Source of the DNA: Acinetobacter wuhouensis
GTDB taxonomy: Bacteria; Pseudomonadota; Gammaproteobacteria; Pseudomonadales; Moraxellaceae
DNA: 64,000 nucleotides
Direction of reading: 5' to 3'
Assembly (NCBI RefSeq): GCF_001696605.3
Contig: NZ_CP031716.1
Location: 2,790,001-2,854,000, forward strand
Shown: positions 40,155-49,245 of the stretch, piece by piece
Layout: the number at the start of each line of letters is the position of its first letter
Numbering within the stretch: the first letter of the stretch is position 1
Program-made: the position numbers and the translations under genes
The notes under the pieces: generated by a model
What the model was told of the DNA's origin: nothing
The model's database searches: none
Seen by the model: only the letters and a program-made list of their open reading frames with translations

Positions 40155-40349
40155 ATTACCTATTAGGGATTACTCAAAATACTTGCTATTTCTATCAACA
40201 AAACCAAGGGTTTTGTTGATAGGACGGAGCCAAGCAAAGCTTGATCGGTACCTATATTAATTTTGAAAAAATTAATATAGGTACAAGGTCAATGAACCCT
40301 AAACACGAGAAGCGACATCACTTCAATATACTAATCCCTAACAGGTAAT
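40155..40349 (-). ncRNA. retron msr-msd RNA (predicted)
   Basis: On the minus strand the locus opens with a1 (complement of 40332-40349) and closes with a2 (complement of 40155-40172). These 18-base arms pair throughout with one G-U. Directly after a1 comes TTAG, where the G is the candidate branching guanosine. Small msr-like hairpins follow (a 6-bp stem near 40310-40325 and a 5-bp stem near 40283-40298). Then comes a perfect 17-bp stem with 3-base loop (40248-40264 with 40268-40284), a 5-bp stem (40231-40243), and a perfect 14-bp stem with 3-base loop (40192-40205 with 40209-40222). The RT start is only 6 bases after a2. Exact msDNA ends are not known. Confidence 0.85.
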
Positions 40350-40369
40350 ATATTGATACCAAAAACTTT

Positions 40370-40690
40370 CTAAAAAATCAATTTTTTCTTAGGTGTATAG
40401 AAAGAATTAATTTTAACTCTATATGGATTCTTAAACTCTTCTGGTATCTCAGCTTTAATTTTTTTCATATATTGATGTTCCATCAAAGTTTCTATTCCTA
40501 ATTCATTTATTTCTACATAGATTTCATGAAAATTAATCATATTTTTGGTTTGTAAACGACCAATAGTACTAAAAAATACATTCTCATCCAGCGCCAATCT
40601 AGTCATTAAAGTATAGGATTGGAGTCTTTTTTGAGATGATGAAAACAGCTCACCAAGTAAAAGTTGTTCAGTGTAATCCAAAGCTTTCAT
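40370..40690 (-). CDS. small retron accessory protein, probable winged helix
   Basis: This 106-residue protein has helix-rich sequence with an HTH-like arrangement (YTEQLLLGELFSS…LMTRLALDENVFFSTIGRLQTKNMINFHEIYVEINELGIETLMEH): three helices and a beta-wing, then a basic tail. Its start shares one base with the stop of the PRTase gene (TAATG), so the two are coupled. Small DNA-binding partners next to the toxic effector are known in several retron types, where they dock on the msDNA. The winged-helix call is from pattern only. Confidence 0.6.
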   Translation of the reverse strand: MKALDYTEQLLLGELFSSSQKRLQSYTLMTRLALDENVFFSTIGRLQTKNMINFHEIYVEINELGIETLMEHQYMKKIKAEIPEEFKNPYRVKINSFYTPKKKLIF

Positions 40691-41553
40691 TAAGCATCCT
40701 CCATATCCCTAAGCAATAATACTTCTCTTTCCTTTGTATTATTAGAATACTGCCACCAGAAAATTGGGAATACATTATTAGGTGTATTCATTGTTTCAAT
40801 TGACAATGCAACTTGAGCTTTACCGTAACCTAGAGATGGCAATAACTTTGTAATATTTTTCTTAGTTTTATACACAGTTAGTAATTTACTCTCTAGATAC
40901 TGCATCATTTCAATATAATGATCTTTATTGGAAGAAAATAAATTCTCAATAAGTTTATCGTTAATAATTTTAGAAGCATAAACATCTACGCCTTCACTTT
41001 TTAGAAAGTCAAATCCACTTTTAGTACATAAAGCAACTTTTACACTAATATTGGGAGTTTTATAATTTTTTATTTTGAAAGTTTCCTTTACCCAATTAAT
41101 TCGTGTCTGTACCGTTCGACCACTGCCAATAAAGTTATCAACCAGAATCAAATCAGTATCTTGTTGTCCATTATCTTTAAAAATCTTGTGAGATTCATTA
41201 TATTTATTAACAGCTGTATAACCTGTCCATTTGTAATATCTCAAAAAATACTTAAGCTCATATAGAACATGTTGTCCACTATCAGCGGAACGATCTCCTG
41301 TCATAGATACAATTAAAGTTGTGGAAGACGTGAGATGTGTATTTTTAATATTTTCAGCTACACTTTTAATTAACTCTTTGTAAGAATACATATCCACATG
41401 GACTAGTTCAGAAATTATGGCTGTTATTAAGTGTCTATGCTCATCAGTTTCGCATTCACTAAATAAAAGATTTCTAATTTCTTTTGATTTATCACTTAGC
41501 CATGGATGTTGAGCAATTATCTTTGATAGTTCAATATGTTCTTTTCTACTCAT
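40690..41553 (-). CDS. phosphoribosyltransferase-like retron effector
   Basis: This 287-residue protein has the PRPP-binding signature of type I phosphoribosyltransferases in the form LILVDNFIGSGRTV (135-148), preceded by a Rossmann-like strand (STTLIVSMTGDRSADSGQH, 77-95). It resembles the PRTase-CE family found in conflict systems and retrons. It should be the toxic effector, held off by RT-msDNA and released upon phage attack, probably acting on a nucleotide-type substrate. That mechanism is inferred from other retrons. First gene of the operon; promoter expected in 41554-41614, which is AT-rich. Confidence 0.75.
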   Translation of the reverse strand: MSRKEHIELSKIIAQHPWLSDKSKEIRNLLFSECETDEHRHLITAIISELVHVDMYSYKELIKSVAENIKNTHLTSSTTLIVSMTGDRSADSGQHVLYELKYFLRYYKWTGYTAVNKYNESHKIFKDNGQQDTDLILVDNFIGSGRTVQTRINWVKETFKIKNYKTPNISVKVALCTKSGFDFLKSEGVDVYASKIINDKLIENLFSSNKDHYIEMMQYLESKLLTVYKTKKNITKLLPSLGYGKAQVALSIETMNTPNNVFPIFWWQYSNNTKEREVLLLRDMEDA

Positions 41554-41614
41554 AAACTACTGTAAAGTATTGTATAAAAAATTAAACTATCAAAATAATA
41601 ATTTCAATACAAGT

Positions 41615-42655
41615 TTACAAGTACCCATTCCCCAACAACATCTCCAACCCTTTCACTTTTCCTATATATTTCAGCCGTTCTTTTTCCCACTTCACCTGTC
41701 GCTTCAACGCAGAAGTATCTTCATCAATCTGCCCATACAGATCAGAAATCTGTAGTTTTCCCTGTGCTTTTTGTACCTTTATTTTAGCCTTTTCAGACCA
41801 GACCAAAGTGTCAATCAGTTCAGCCAGTTGATCTGCTAGTTTCTGGCTTTGACTGTCCAATGCCATTTTATAAAACTTAAGCTGTTCATCACCTAAGCCC
41901 TTTTTATTTGAGCCATTACCCTGCTCAATCTGTATTTGTAATTTTAGTAAAGCAAACAAATCCTGCTGTTCATAGGCAGCGTTTACATGTTGAAAAATTT
42001 CAGTCTTTTCCAGCTTTTTAGTTTCATCAGGTTCACGGTCAGGGTGAATAGTTGAAGCTAATTTTAAATAGACTGTTTTTAAAGACTGCTCTGCCATTTT
42101 TTCAGCTTGCTGTCTTTTATCCTGCTGTCTTTGGAGTCTGGCTTGCTCACGAAGTTGCTGATATTGTTCCTGATCCCAGTTCTCAGTTTCAACAAATGCT
42201 TCAGGATCATTTTGAATGTTCAGATCAACAGCTTTAGTTTGATCTGCTGATGCTTTCTTTTTTTTAGATTTTTCATATTCAAATGATTGCTGATAGTACT
42301 GATATAATCCATTCACTTTATCTAGCTGTTCACTGGAAAGTGATTGTGAACTTTTTAAATACTGTGCAAGTGACTGAATTTTATTATCCAGTAACAGAGC
42401 ATCTGCTTTGGAAAAATCACCATGACTGATATGTTCCCAAAGCTGTTGTAACTGACTAAATAAAATGTTGTGTAATTCCTGATAAACTGGAATTAAATGC
42501 TTACGGGTATATTGTAAAACTTCATCTTTTGCCTGTTGCCACTTTGCCAGTTCAAGCTTTTGCTGTTCAATTTTTTCAATCAGGCGATACAGTTTTTTCT
42601 GCTGTGGAGTGGACACTGTATCTGGCTGAAGAATGGGTTTTAACTCGAAAGACAT
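41615..42655 (-). CDS. J-domain-like coiled-coil protein
   Basis: This 346-residue soluble protein has no signal. Long charged helical segments (about residues 15-130 and 170-190, Gln/Lys-rich) flank a degenerate J domain near residues 192-240. The J domain reads TVYLKLASTIHPDREPDETKKLEKTEIFQHVNAAYEQQDLFALLKLQ and keeps the HPD tripeptide that activates DnaK. No J-type zinc fingers are present. It may be a substrate-specific DnaK co-chaperone; the client is unknown. It lies just upstream of the retron on the same strand. Confidence 0.7.
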   Translation of the reverse strand: MSFELKPILQPDTVSTPQQKKLYRLIEKIEQQKLELAKWQQAKDEVLQYTRKHLIPVYQELHNILFSQLQQLWEHISHGDFSKADALLLDNKIQSLAQYLKSSQSLSSEQLDKVNGLYQYYQQSFEYEKSKKKKASADQTKAVDLNIQNDPEAFVETENWDQEQYQQLREQARLQRQQDKRQQAEKMAEQSLKTVYLKLASTIHPDREPDETKKLEKTEIFQHVNAAYEQQDLFALLKLQIQIEQGNGSNKKGLGDEQLKFYKMALDSQSQKLADQLAELIDTLVWSEKAKIKVQKAQGKLQISDLYGQIDEDTSALKRQVKWEKERLKYIGKVKGLEMLLGNGYL

Positions 42656-42898
42656 AGCTCAATATTTTTAAAAGACAACGGTCCTATTCTACTCATATTC
42701 AGATAAAAAAACGCTTTACGATTCAATTCAAATACACTGAAATATTCATTTTCTTTGAGTCTCTAATATGGATACGATTCGATGAAGCACATGCTCTAAC
42801 TCACAACGAAAATAAAGCATCATTTCAAATACGATAAAAACTTACATTCAACTCACAAATGGCCTTTCAGGAAAGACCATGCTTAAATGAACATTCAG

Positions 42899-43420
42899 TT
42901 ATTGGCGAGTCACACCCAATTTATTCCAGATATCAGGCGTTAAAAAAGTCGTCACAAGTTTGCCCATATCCACATAGCGAATCACACCTTGTAACTGCTT
43001 TTTCACGTCTGGATTCTTTAAAATATCCTCACCTGTACTGCGCCCCAAAGCTTGAAAACTTTCACCTACAGCTTGAATCCCATCTGCTTGAATCACAGCC
43101 TTGGTCTGAGCTGAACATTGCTCAACAATCACACGCTGAACCACTTGTGCAAACTTCTGATCCAAAGCCGTTCTTTGCTCATCTGTGACATTACTCAGTG
43201 CTTTTAAATCAGGATGCGCAGACAAAGCTGCAAACGTCCATTGCAATACTGTGGTTTTATCCGTTGCAGTCGTAGCTTTGACCAAACAATCGCTGAGCTG
43301 GTCGCCTGCTTGACTGGCTTGGGCAAATTGAGTCGCCCCCAATAAACTTACAGCAATTAATGCAGAGCGGCTAAATCGTGAAAAATAACGTGGGATAGAT
43401 AAAAAAACTTGGCGAGACAT
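42899..43420 (-). CDS. hypothetical exported protein
   Basis: This 173-residue protein has a signal peptide (MSRQVFLSIPRYFSRFSRSALIAVSLLGATQFAQASQ, cleavage after AQA). The helical mature part has two Cys residues (SDCLVKA and VEQCSAQ) that likely form a periplasmic disulfide. Not recognised beyond that; single gene. Confidence 0.6.
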   Translation of the reverse strand: MSRQVFLSIPRYFSRFSRSALIAVSLLGATQFAQASQAGDQLSDCLVKATTATDKTTVLQWTFAALSAHPDLKALSNVTDEQRTALDQKFAQVVQRVIVEQCSAQTKAVIQADGIQAVGESFQALGRSTGEDILKNPDVKKQLQGVIRYVDMGKLVTTFLTPDIWNKLGVTRQ

Positions 43421-43567
43421 AACAATCGTACTCTTTCGAAATTAAATCCTTTTTAGCACAAATTAACCTCCATCACTTTTATGTCTCTGTAAAGCAAATA
43501 CATCTTTAAATATGGCAATTTGAAATTTATGCTATGCTTCAGTCACCCATAATGAAAAATAAAAGTA

Positions 43568-44050
43568 ATGACAACAACTGCAATACTATTCACATGTTTA
43601 GCGATTTTTTTAGTTATCGTTTTTTATAAATTATTCTTTTCACAAACAGATGAAATACCAACACATACAGAACTAAAATCCTTACCACCACTGAAAAAGA
43701 CATTTCACTCACCCGAAATAAATCCGAATACCGCCTCTGCTGATGAAGTGAAATCGAATCAAAAGCATATTTTCGATATGCAATGGGATGAACTTACTCC
43801 AAAATCGATCTGGGGTTTTTCTATTGCAGAGCCATTGAGAATATTAATCAGTATAATCATTTACCCATTTGCGTTATTATTCCGATTAATTCGTCTGCTT
43901 TTACGCTATGCCGTTAAAATACTTAAATTTATTCTAGAAGTAATTGCAGAAATTTTCGTTGAACTTATTTTCAATATCATCATTCGTGGTATTTTCTTCT
44001 TGATTAAAGGCTTTTTTCTTTTAATTTTTCGTCTATTTGATGGCATCTAG
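43568..44050 (+). CDS. hypothetical membrane protein
   Basis: This 160-residue protein has an N-terminal transmembrane helix (ILFTCLAIFLVIVFYKLFF), a polar linker, and a long very hydrophobic C-terminal part (about residues 90-160) with two to three further segments rich in Ile, Leu and Phe. Unknown function. It faces the convergent lipoprotein gene across a hairpin at 44039-44062. Confidence 0.6.
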   Translation: MTTTAILFTCLAIFLVIVFYKLFFSQTDEIPTHTELKSLPPLKKTFHSPEINPNTASADEVKSNQKHIFDMQWDELTPKSIWGFSIAEPLRILISIIIYPFALLFRLIRLLLRYAVKILKFILEVIAEIFVELIFNIIIRGIFFLIKGFFLLIFRLFDGI

Positions 44051-44062
44051 CAAGATACCATC
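44039..44062. terminator. hairpin between convergent genes
   Basis: A 9-base arm (44039-44047) pairs with 44054-44062 with one mismatch, spanning the end of the membrane-protein gene and the gap before the convergent lipoprotein gene. Confidence 0.4.
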
Positions 44063-44084
44063 AACAGAATAAGATCAAGTTAAA

Positions 44085-45089
44085 CTACTTCATTTGATTC
44101 AACATATGCTTTGCCACTGCATGATTCTGATTAGTCGCTAAGTTTTGTAAAATACGTTTAGCACGATCATTCGGATTGGAAAAACGACGGCTATAACTCG
44201 GAACTGAAGTCAAACACTTTGCTACCAAAATACCTGATTCCGCATAAGCATTAACACTGCTTGTACCGCGTAAACGTCCATAATTATATGCGCGCTCGGC
44301 AGTATTACAGGCGTTGATTTGATTCTGACCTCGTCCTAAATCTTTTCGTGCAGAGGTATACAACTGCATCTGTTGAGTTTGTGGTGTAGATACCACCGTA
44401 TTGGTCGTTTGCTGAACTTTTGTGTCTTCGACCACAGGCTGAGTCACTTTTTTCTCTTCGATTGCCTTCGCTGTGGTGGTCTTAGACGTTACATTATTTA
44501 GAGTTTTACTATTCACAATATTTTGTTTCTTTTCAGCAAGCGTAGTCGTCGTATGCGCTTTACTATAAAACGCTTTAACCTCATCCAAGTTCATGATTTT
44601 GGTCTGTAAATTGACCACGCGACTTGCATTATCCATCCTACGCTCAGACAAAGGTTCAATCGAAACATACCATTGCTGACCATCACTTTGCTTACAATAA
44701 TATGTGCCAATACCTTGTTTCACACTACTATAAGTGTTGAGTATTTTTTTTGAGCCTGTATCTTTCACCAAATGCATTGAACTTTTTTGGAACAATGAAA
44801 ATCGTCCACCATGAGAAATACAGTAATTGCTCAGTGAACTTCGAGGGATTAAAGACTCAACCTGACGCTCAGGATAATTTTTGCCCCAATCATAAACATA
44901 TTCTTTAGCAGAACTATTGTTTTCATTAATATTTTTCTTATCAATAACATCCTGTGGAGATGTAAAACTTTTCAAACTATCTGATGTCAGTGCATTCATA
45001 CTGCTACAGCCATGCAATACAAAGCCCATCCCACCTAGCAATAAGAATATTTTTAAGTTCACGACACATTTCTCAATGATATTTTTCAA
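44085..45089 (-). CDS. hypothetical lipoprotein
   Basis: This 334-residue protein has a signal ending in LHGC followed by SSMN, a good lipobox (Cys near residue 28). The first half of the mature part has a compact region with YCISHGGRFSLFQKS and YYCKQSDGQQWYVSIEPL. A Thr/Gln-rich linker follows, then a C-terminal helical region with CNTAERAYNYGRLRGTSSVNAYAESGI. Exported and lipid-anchored; function unknown. Confidence 0.65.
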   Translation of the reverse strand: MKNIIEKCVVNLKIFLLLGGMGFVLHGCSSMNALTSDSLKSFTSPQDVIDKKNINENNSSAKEYVYDWGKNYPERQVESLIPRSSLSNYCISHGGRFSLFQKSSMHLVKDTGSKKILNTYSSVKQGIGTYYCKQSDGQQWYVSIEPLSERRMDNASRVVNLQTKIMNLDEVKAFYSKAHTTTTLAEKKQNIVNSKTLNNVTSKTTTAKAIEEKKVTQPVVEDTKVQQTTNTVVSTPQTQQMQLYTSARKDLGRGQNQINACNTAERAYNYGRLRGTSSVNAYAESGILVAKCLTSVPSYSRRFSNPNDRAKRILQNLATNQNHAVAKHMLNQMK

Positions 45090-45301
45090 ATGAAAATATA
45101 TGAAATTACTTAAAATAACAAACTTATTGCATTGAATTTACTCACTATTTATCTAAATAAAATGATAAGAAAATCACATAAAAACATACGAGTGACAGCC
45201 AATCAATTGAAACTGCAAATAGCTGTATTTAGTCGTGATTATTTTTTCACTTATTTGTCTAGAAAATTAACTTTGAAGGCTTGATTAAAGAATACTGAAC
45301 C

Positions 45302-45334
45302 AAGCTGTCGTACTCATTAAGAATACGACAGCTT
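45302..45334 (-). terminator. hairpin after the M13 peptidase gene
   Basis: A perfect 11-bp stem AAGCTGTCGTA / TACGACAGCTT (45302-45312 with 45324-45334) lies just downstream of the minus-strand peptidase gene. It lacks a long T run. Confidence 0.55.
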
Positions 45335-45345
45335 ATAAAATTAAC

Positions 45346-47418
45346 TTACCAAATCGTCACACGTTTATTGGCAGGCAAATACATTTTATCGCCCTCTTTC
45401 AGCTTAAACGCATCATAGAACGGTTGTTGATTTTTCAATGTTGCATTGGCACGTACTGCACTTGGAGAGTGTGGATCAGATTTTAAATACTCAATTTGTT
45501 GTGCATCTTTCATCTTCTCACGCCAAGCCTGCGCCCAACCGATGTAAAAACGTTGCTCGCCAGTTAAATTATCCAATACAGGCGCAGCTTGACCATTTAA
45601 AGACAGTTGATAAGCTTTATACGCAATTGCCAGTCCTGAGTTATCTGCAATATTCTCACCCAATGTCAGTTCACCATCGACATGGTAGCCTTTCACAACT
45701 TCATAACTCTTGTATTGTTGAACCAATGCTTGGGTTTTTTCTTTAAACTTCTTATTGTCTTCCGCAGTCCACCAGTTTTTCATATTTCCAACATCATCAA
45801 ACTGGCTTCCTTGATCATCAAAACCATGACTGATTTCATGTCCGATAATTGCACCAATCGCCCCATAATTCACTGCATCATCTGCGTCTATATCAAAGAA
45901 TGGCGGTTGTAAAATTGCCGCAGGAAATACAATTTCATTGAGGGATGGATTGTAATATGCATTGACCGTTTGCGGGGTCATATGCCATTCATCACGATCT
46001 ACGGGTTTACCCAATTTGTTCAATTCAAACTGATGGACAAACTCGCGTGACCGTAACACATTGCCTACCAAATCATTTTCTTGAATATCTAATGCTGAAT
46101 AGTCACGCCATTTGTTCGGATAGCCAATTTTCACAGCAAAACTGGATAGCTTTTTCTGCGCTTGTACTTTGGTGGTTGGACTCATCCAATCCAATTGTTC
46201 AATACTTTGTGAATAGGCTTTCATCAAGTTTTGAACCAAATGTTCCATACGTTGCTTTTTCTCAGGAGAGAAATATTTTTCAACGTAGACTTGCCCCAAG
46301 CTTTCACCGAGTGTGCCATTCACCAATGCCACACCACGTTTCCAACGAACTTTAGGTTCTTTAATGTCTCGTAATTGATGACTATAAAACTCGAAACTAT
46401 TATCCACAAAAGCTTTGCTGAGTAGTGGCGAAAAGTCGCTGATCAAATGGAATTTAAAATAAGCTTTCCATGCATCTAGTGATGTATTGTTAATAATCGG
46501 CGTTAAATTTTTAAAATAACTCGGTTGAGCTACTTGGATTTTGCTAATTTTACCGCTTAATTGCTGTCCATCGAGATAAGCTTTCCAATCGACTTTCGAC
46601 GTAAGTTTGCTTAAGTCTTCAACTTTATAAATATTATAGAGTTTCGGCAGATCACGATTCTGAACATTACTCCATTGCGCTTTGGCAATTTGCGTTTCCA
46701 GTTTAAGAATCTCTTGCGCACGTTGTTTCGCGTGTTGATCGCCTGCAAGTGTTAAGGTTTTTTCGATATAGGCCAAGTATTGGCTACGCGTTTGCTTAAA
46801 CTTCGCATCATCTTTTAAATAATAATCACGGTCTGGTAGACCTAAACCACTTTGTACAAGCATGGCAATCATTTCCGTCGATTGCTTCATATCTTGATCA
46901 ATCCCCACATCGAATGGGCTAGTCACGCCAATACGGGAAAAATGTGCTGCCACTTGAGCAATATCTTGCTTCGATTTCATGTGTTCAACACGATCAATTT
47001 CAGCTTGGATAGGTTTGATGCCTAAGTCTTCAATGGCTTTTTCATTCATAAAATCTGCATACAAAGTTGCAACTTTCTGCTCTGTACTGCCTTTGGCATT
47101 ATTTTGCTTTGAAAGCTCTTCGACAATACCATGCAGTCTTACAGTTGACTCTTCTGCCAATTGATAGAATATTCCCCAGCCCGCTTTATCTGCTGGAATC
47201 TCTGTATTTTTCAACCACAAGCCATTGGTATGTTTAAAAAAATCATCATTGGCACGCACTTCATGATCAAAGTATTGCTTATCTATTCCTGACTTGATTT
47301 GAGCTTTAGTGACAGTTTGAACAGATTGGCTGACTGGAGTCACAGTCTCTGCCCATAGCGAAGCCGATGCTGCCATGATTGCAACAGTTAAGACACTTTT
47401 TACCCATCTGTTTTTCAA
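45346..47418 (-). CDS. M13 family zinc metallopeptidase (PepO/neprilysin-like)
   Basis: This 690-residue periplasmic endopeptidase has a signal peptide ending SASLWAE near residue 23. The zinc site is HEISH at 527-531 in GAIIGHEISHGFDDQGSQFDD, and the downstream ENIADNSG motif supplies the third ligand. The sequence ends VTIW instead of the typical CxVW of eukaryotic M13 enzymes. It cleaves short peptides. Monocistronic. Confidence 0.92.
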   Translation of the reverse strand: MKNRWVKSVLTVAIMAASASLWAETVTPVSQSVQTVTKAQIKSGIDKQYFDHEVRANDDFFKHTNGLWLKNTEIPADKAGWGIFYQLAEESTVRLHGIVEELSKQNNAKGSTEQKVATLYADFMNEKAIEDLGIKPIQAEIDRVEHMKSKQDIAQVAAHFSRIGVTSPFDVGIDQDMKQSTEMIAMLVQSGLGLPDRDYYLKDDAKFKQTRSQYLAYIEKTLTLAGDQHAKQRAQEILKLETQIAKAQWSNVQNRDLPKLYNIYKVEDLSKLTSKVDWKAYLDGQQLSGKISKIQVAQPSYFKNLTPIINNTSLDAWKAYFKFHLISDFSPLLSKAFVDNSFEFYSHQLRDIKEPKVRWKRGVALVNGTLGESLGQVYVEKYFSPEKKQRMEHLVQNLMKAYSQSIEQLDWMSPTTKVQAQKKLSSFAVKIGYPNKWRDYSALDIQENDLVGNVLRSREFVHQFELNKLGKPVDRDEWHMTPQTVNAYYNPSLNEIVFPAAILQPPFFDIDADDAVNYGAIGAIIGHEISHGFDDQGSQFDDVGNMKNWWTAEDNKKFKEKTQALVQQYKSYEVVKGYHVDGELTLGENIADNSGLAIAYKAYQLSLNGQAAPVLDNLTGEQRFYIGWAQAWREKMKDAQQIEYLKSDPHSPSAVRANATLKNQQPFYDAFKLKEGDKMYLPANKRVTIW

Positions 47419-47606
47419 TGCTTTATCCTCAATTTTCTTTTAGTGATGAATGCTAAGTTGTTCATACTAAGCTTAGTTTTATCTTTTCATTGTAGAAAAG
47501 TGTAATAAAGCCCAATTCATATTCTAGAAATGTTCAACAACATCGACATAGATTTTTTCCCTATTCCAAATGCTTAAATTTTTGGATGAACTTTATGAAT
47601 AAAAAA

Positions 47607-48494
47607 CTATTTCATCAATAATTTTAAAATATGCTTTAAATGAACACGGTCTAAATTTTCTTTATAAATCGCATAAACTGGCGCAATACACGGCGTTTCA
47701 GCTTCCAGTGCTTTATAGACAATTTGCTTATTCCAAAAATCCTGAATCGCTTCTGGCACGATCGACAAGCCAATCCCCGCAGCAATTAAATTCAAACTTG
47801 AAGTCAACCGTGGCGCTTCTTGCACGATGTTAGGACTAAAACCCGATTGATAACAACTCGCCAAAATATTATCAAACAAATCTTGCCCTGCTAAGCGACG
47901 GTACAACACAAAATCATAGGGCTCTAAGTCTAATAAATGGATAGGGTCTGCTTGTTCAGCCAATGGATGATTATTCGGTAAAGCAACAATCAGCGGCTCA
48001 TCTAGGACATGCAAACTCGTCAGCCCCAGACTCATTGGTGCAGGCTTGCGTAAAAAGACAATGTCATTCTTTTGATTGAGAATAGAGTCAATTAAAGCAC
48101 TACTGCCATCTTCTTCCAAATGAATCGAAACATTTGGAAAGGTTTCACGAAAGTTCCGCAATAAACTCGGTAAAAAAGAATGCAATCCAACGGAGTTGGT
48201 AAAACCAATATTGATCTGTCCTTCTAAACCTTTGGAAATATTTTGTACTCGTTTCGGAATCGCTTGTGCATGCGCCAGAATGGTTAATGCTTCCTGATAC
48301 AACGCCTTACCTGCTTCGGTGACTTCTACACCACGTGGTAAACGAATCAGCAATGCCGTGTCTAATTCATCTTCAAGACTTTTGATTAAACGTGTTAAAG
48401 GCGGTTGCTGCATATTCAAACGCACGGCTGCATGTGAAATATTACTTTCTTCAACCACTGCTACAAAAGCTTTCAATTTGTGAATATCAATCAT
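47607..48494 (-). CDS. LysR family transcriptional regulator
   Basis: This is a 295-residue LysR-type regulator. The N-terminal HTH reads LKAFVAVVEESNISHAAVRLNMQQPPLTRLIKSLEDELDTALLIRLPRGVEVTEAG; the substrate-binding domain follows (GLEGQINIGFTNSVGLHSFLPSLLRNFRETFPN). It is divergent from the split chromate transporter pair at 48647 and most likely controls it. Inducer unknown. Confidence 0.9.
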   Translation of the reverse strand: MIDIHKLKAFVAVVEESNISHAAVRLNMQQPPLTRLIKSLEDELDTALLIRLPRGVEVTEAGKALYQEALTILAHAQAIPKRVQNISKGLEGQINIGFTNSVGLHSFLPSLLRNFRETFPNVSIHLEEDGSSALIDSILNQKNDIVFLRKPAPMSLGLTSLHVLDEPLIVALPNNHPLAEQADPIHLLDLEPYDFVLYRRLAGQDLFDNILASCYQSGFSPNIVQEAPRLTSSLNLIAAGIGLSIVPEAIQDFWNKQIVYKALEAETPCIAPVYAIYKENLDRVHLKHILKLLMK

Positions 48495-48646
48495 CTGCCA
48501 TCTCTTGATTAGCCATTATTGTTCAGCACACCAATCCATACTTTTAAAGTATGAATAAGAGCAAAAATAGCATTTTTCATCATAACTCAACAAGCAGATA
48601 ATCATTCTCAAGATAGACAGAATGATGTGAGTGACTTAAGACCGAA

Positions 48647-49240
48647 ATGAATACAGATGCTATTTCCATGCAACAAAACCTCGTAGCACCAAATTGCAAA
48701 GCATTATTTCTAGGTTTTATGAAACTTGGACTCATGGGCTTTGGTGGTGTTTTACCCCTTGCTCGCCACATGATTGTTGAGGAGCAAAAATGGCTCAGCT
48801 CGGACAAATTCACTGATCTACTCGGCGTTTGTCAAATCCTCCCAGGTGGCAATATTGTCAATATGGCAGTTGCTATTGGTTATGATTTTGCAGGTGCTAA
48901 AGGTGCATTCAGTGCTGTATTTGGGCTAATGCTCGCCCCAACTGTGATCGTGATTTCGCTCTACCAAATCTATGTCAATTTTCAAGAGATTCAACTGGTA
49001 CAACACATGATTCAAGGTTTAGCCGCCGCTGCGGCAGGCTTGTTATTTGCCACAGGTTTTAAAATGCTAAAACCCTTGATGAAAAAGAAACTGACTTATT
49101 TCACTATCCTACTGACTATTATTTTCATGCTGTTGATCAAACTTCCTTTGGCGCTGACTTTACTGATTCTCGTGACCGTAAATATGTCCGTTCTGACATT
49201 TAAACGACGTTCCGAACAAGCCAACAACATTCAGGAGTAA
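48647..49240 (+). CDS. chromate transporter, N-terminal-half type subunit
   Basis: This 197-residue membrane protein is one CHR domain (PF02417). It has GFGGVLPLARHMIVEEQKWLSSDKFTDLLGVCQILPGGNIVNMAVAIGYDFAGAKGA, the typical first-half signature, and about five hydrophobic segments. It pairs with the next gene, which starts 5 bases later; such short-chain CHR proteins work as heteromeric pairs. The role may be export of chromate or another oxyanion; physiology is not certain. Divergent from a LysR regulator. Confidence 0.85.
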   Translation: MNTDAISMQQNLVAPNCKALFLGFMKLGLMGFGGVLPLARHMIVEEQKWLSSDKFTDLLGVCQILPGGNIVNMAVAIGYDFAGAKGAFSAVFGLMLAPTVIVISLYQIYVNFQEIQLVQHMIQGLAAAAAGLLFATGFKMLKPLMKKKLTYFTILLTIIFMLLIKLPLALTLLILVTVNMSVLTFKRRSEQANNIQE

Positions 49241-49245
49241 TCAAA

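Noticed and set aside
40155..40349. Possible CRISPR or plain rho-independent terminator
   Set aside because: There are no regularly spaced direct repeats, and the hairpins are not followed by T runs; the outer arms and adjacent RT fit a retron RNA.
45682..47164. Plus-strand frames inside the M13 peptidase gene
   Set aside because: Antisense shadows without start signals.
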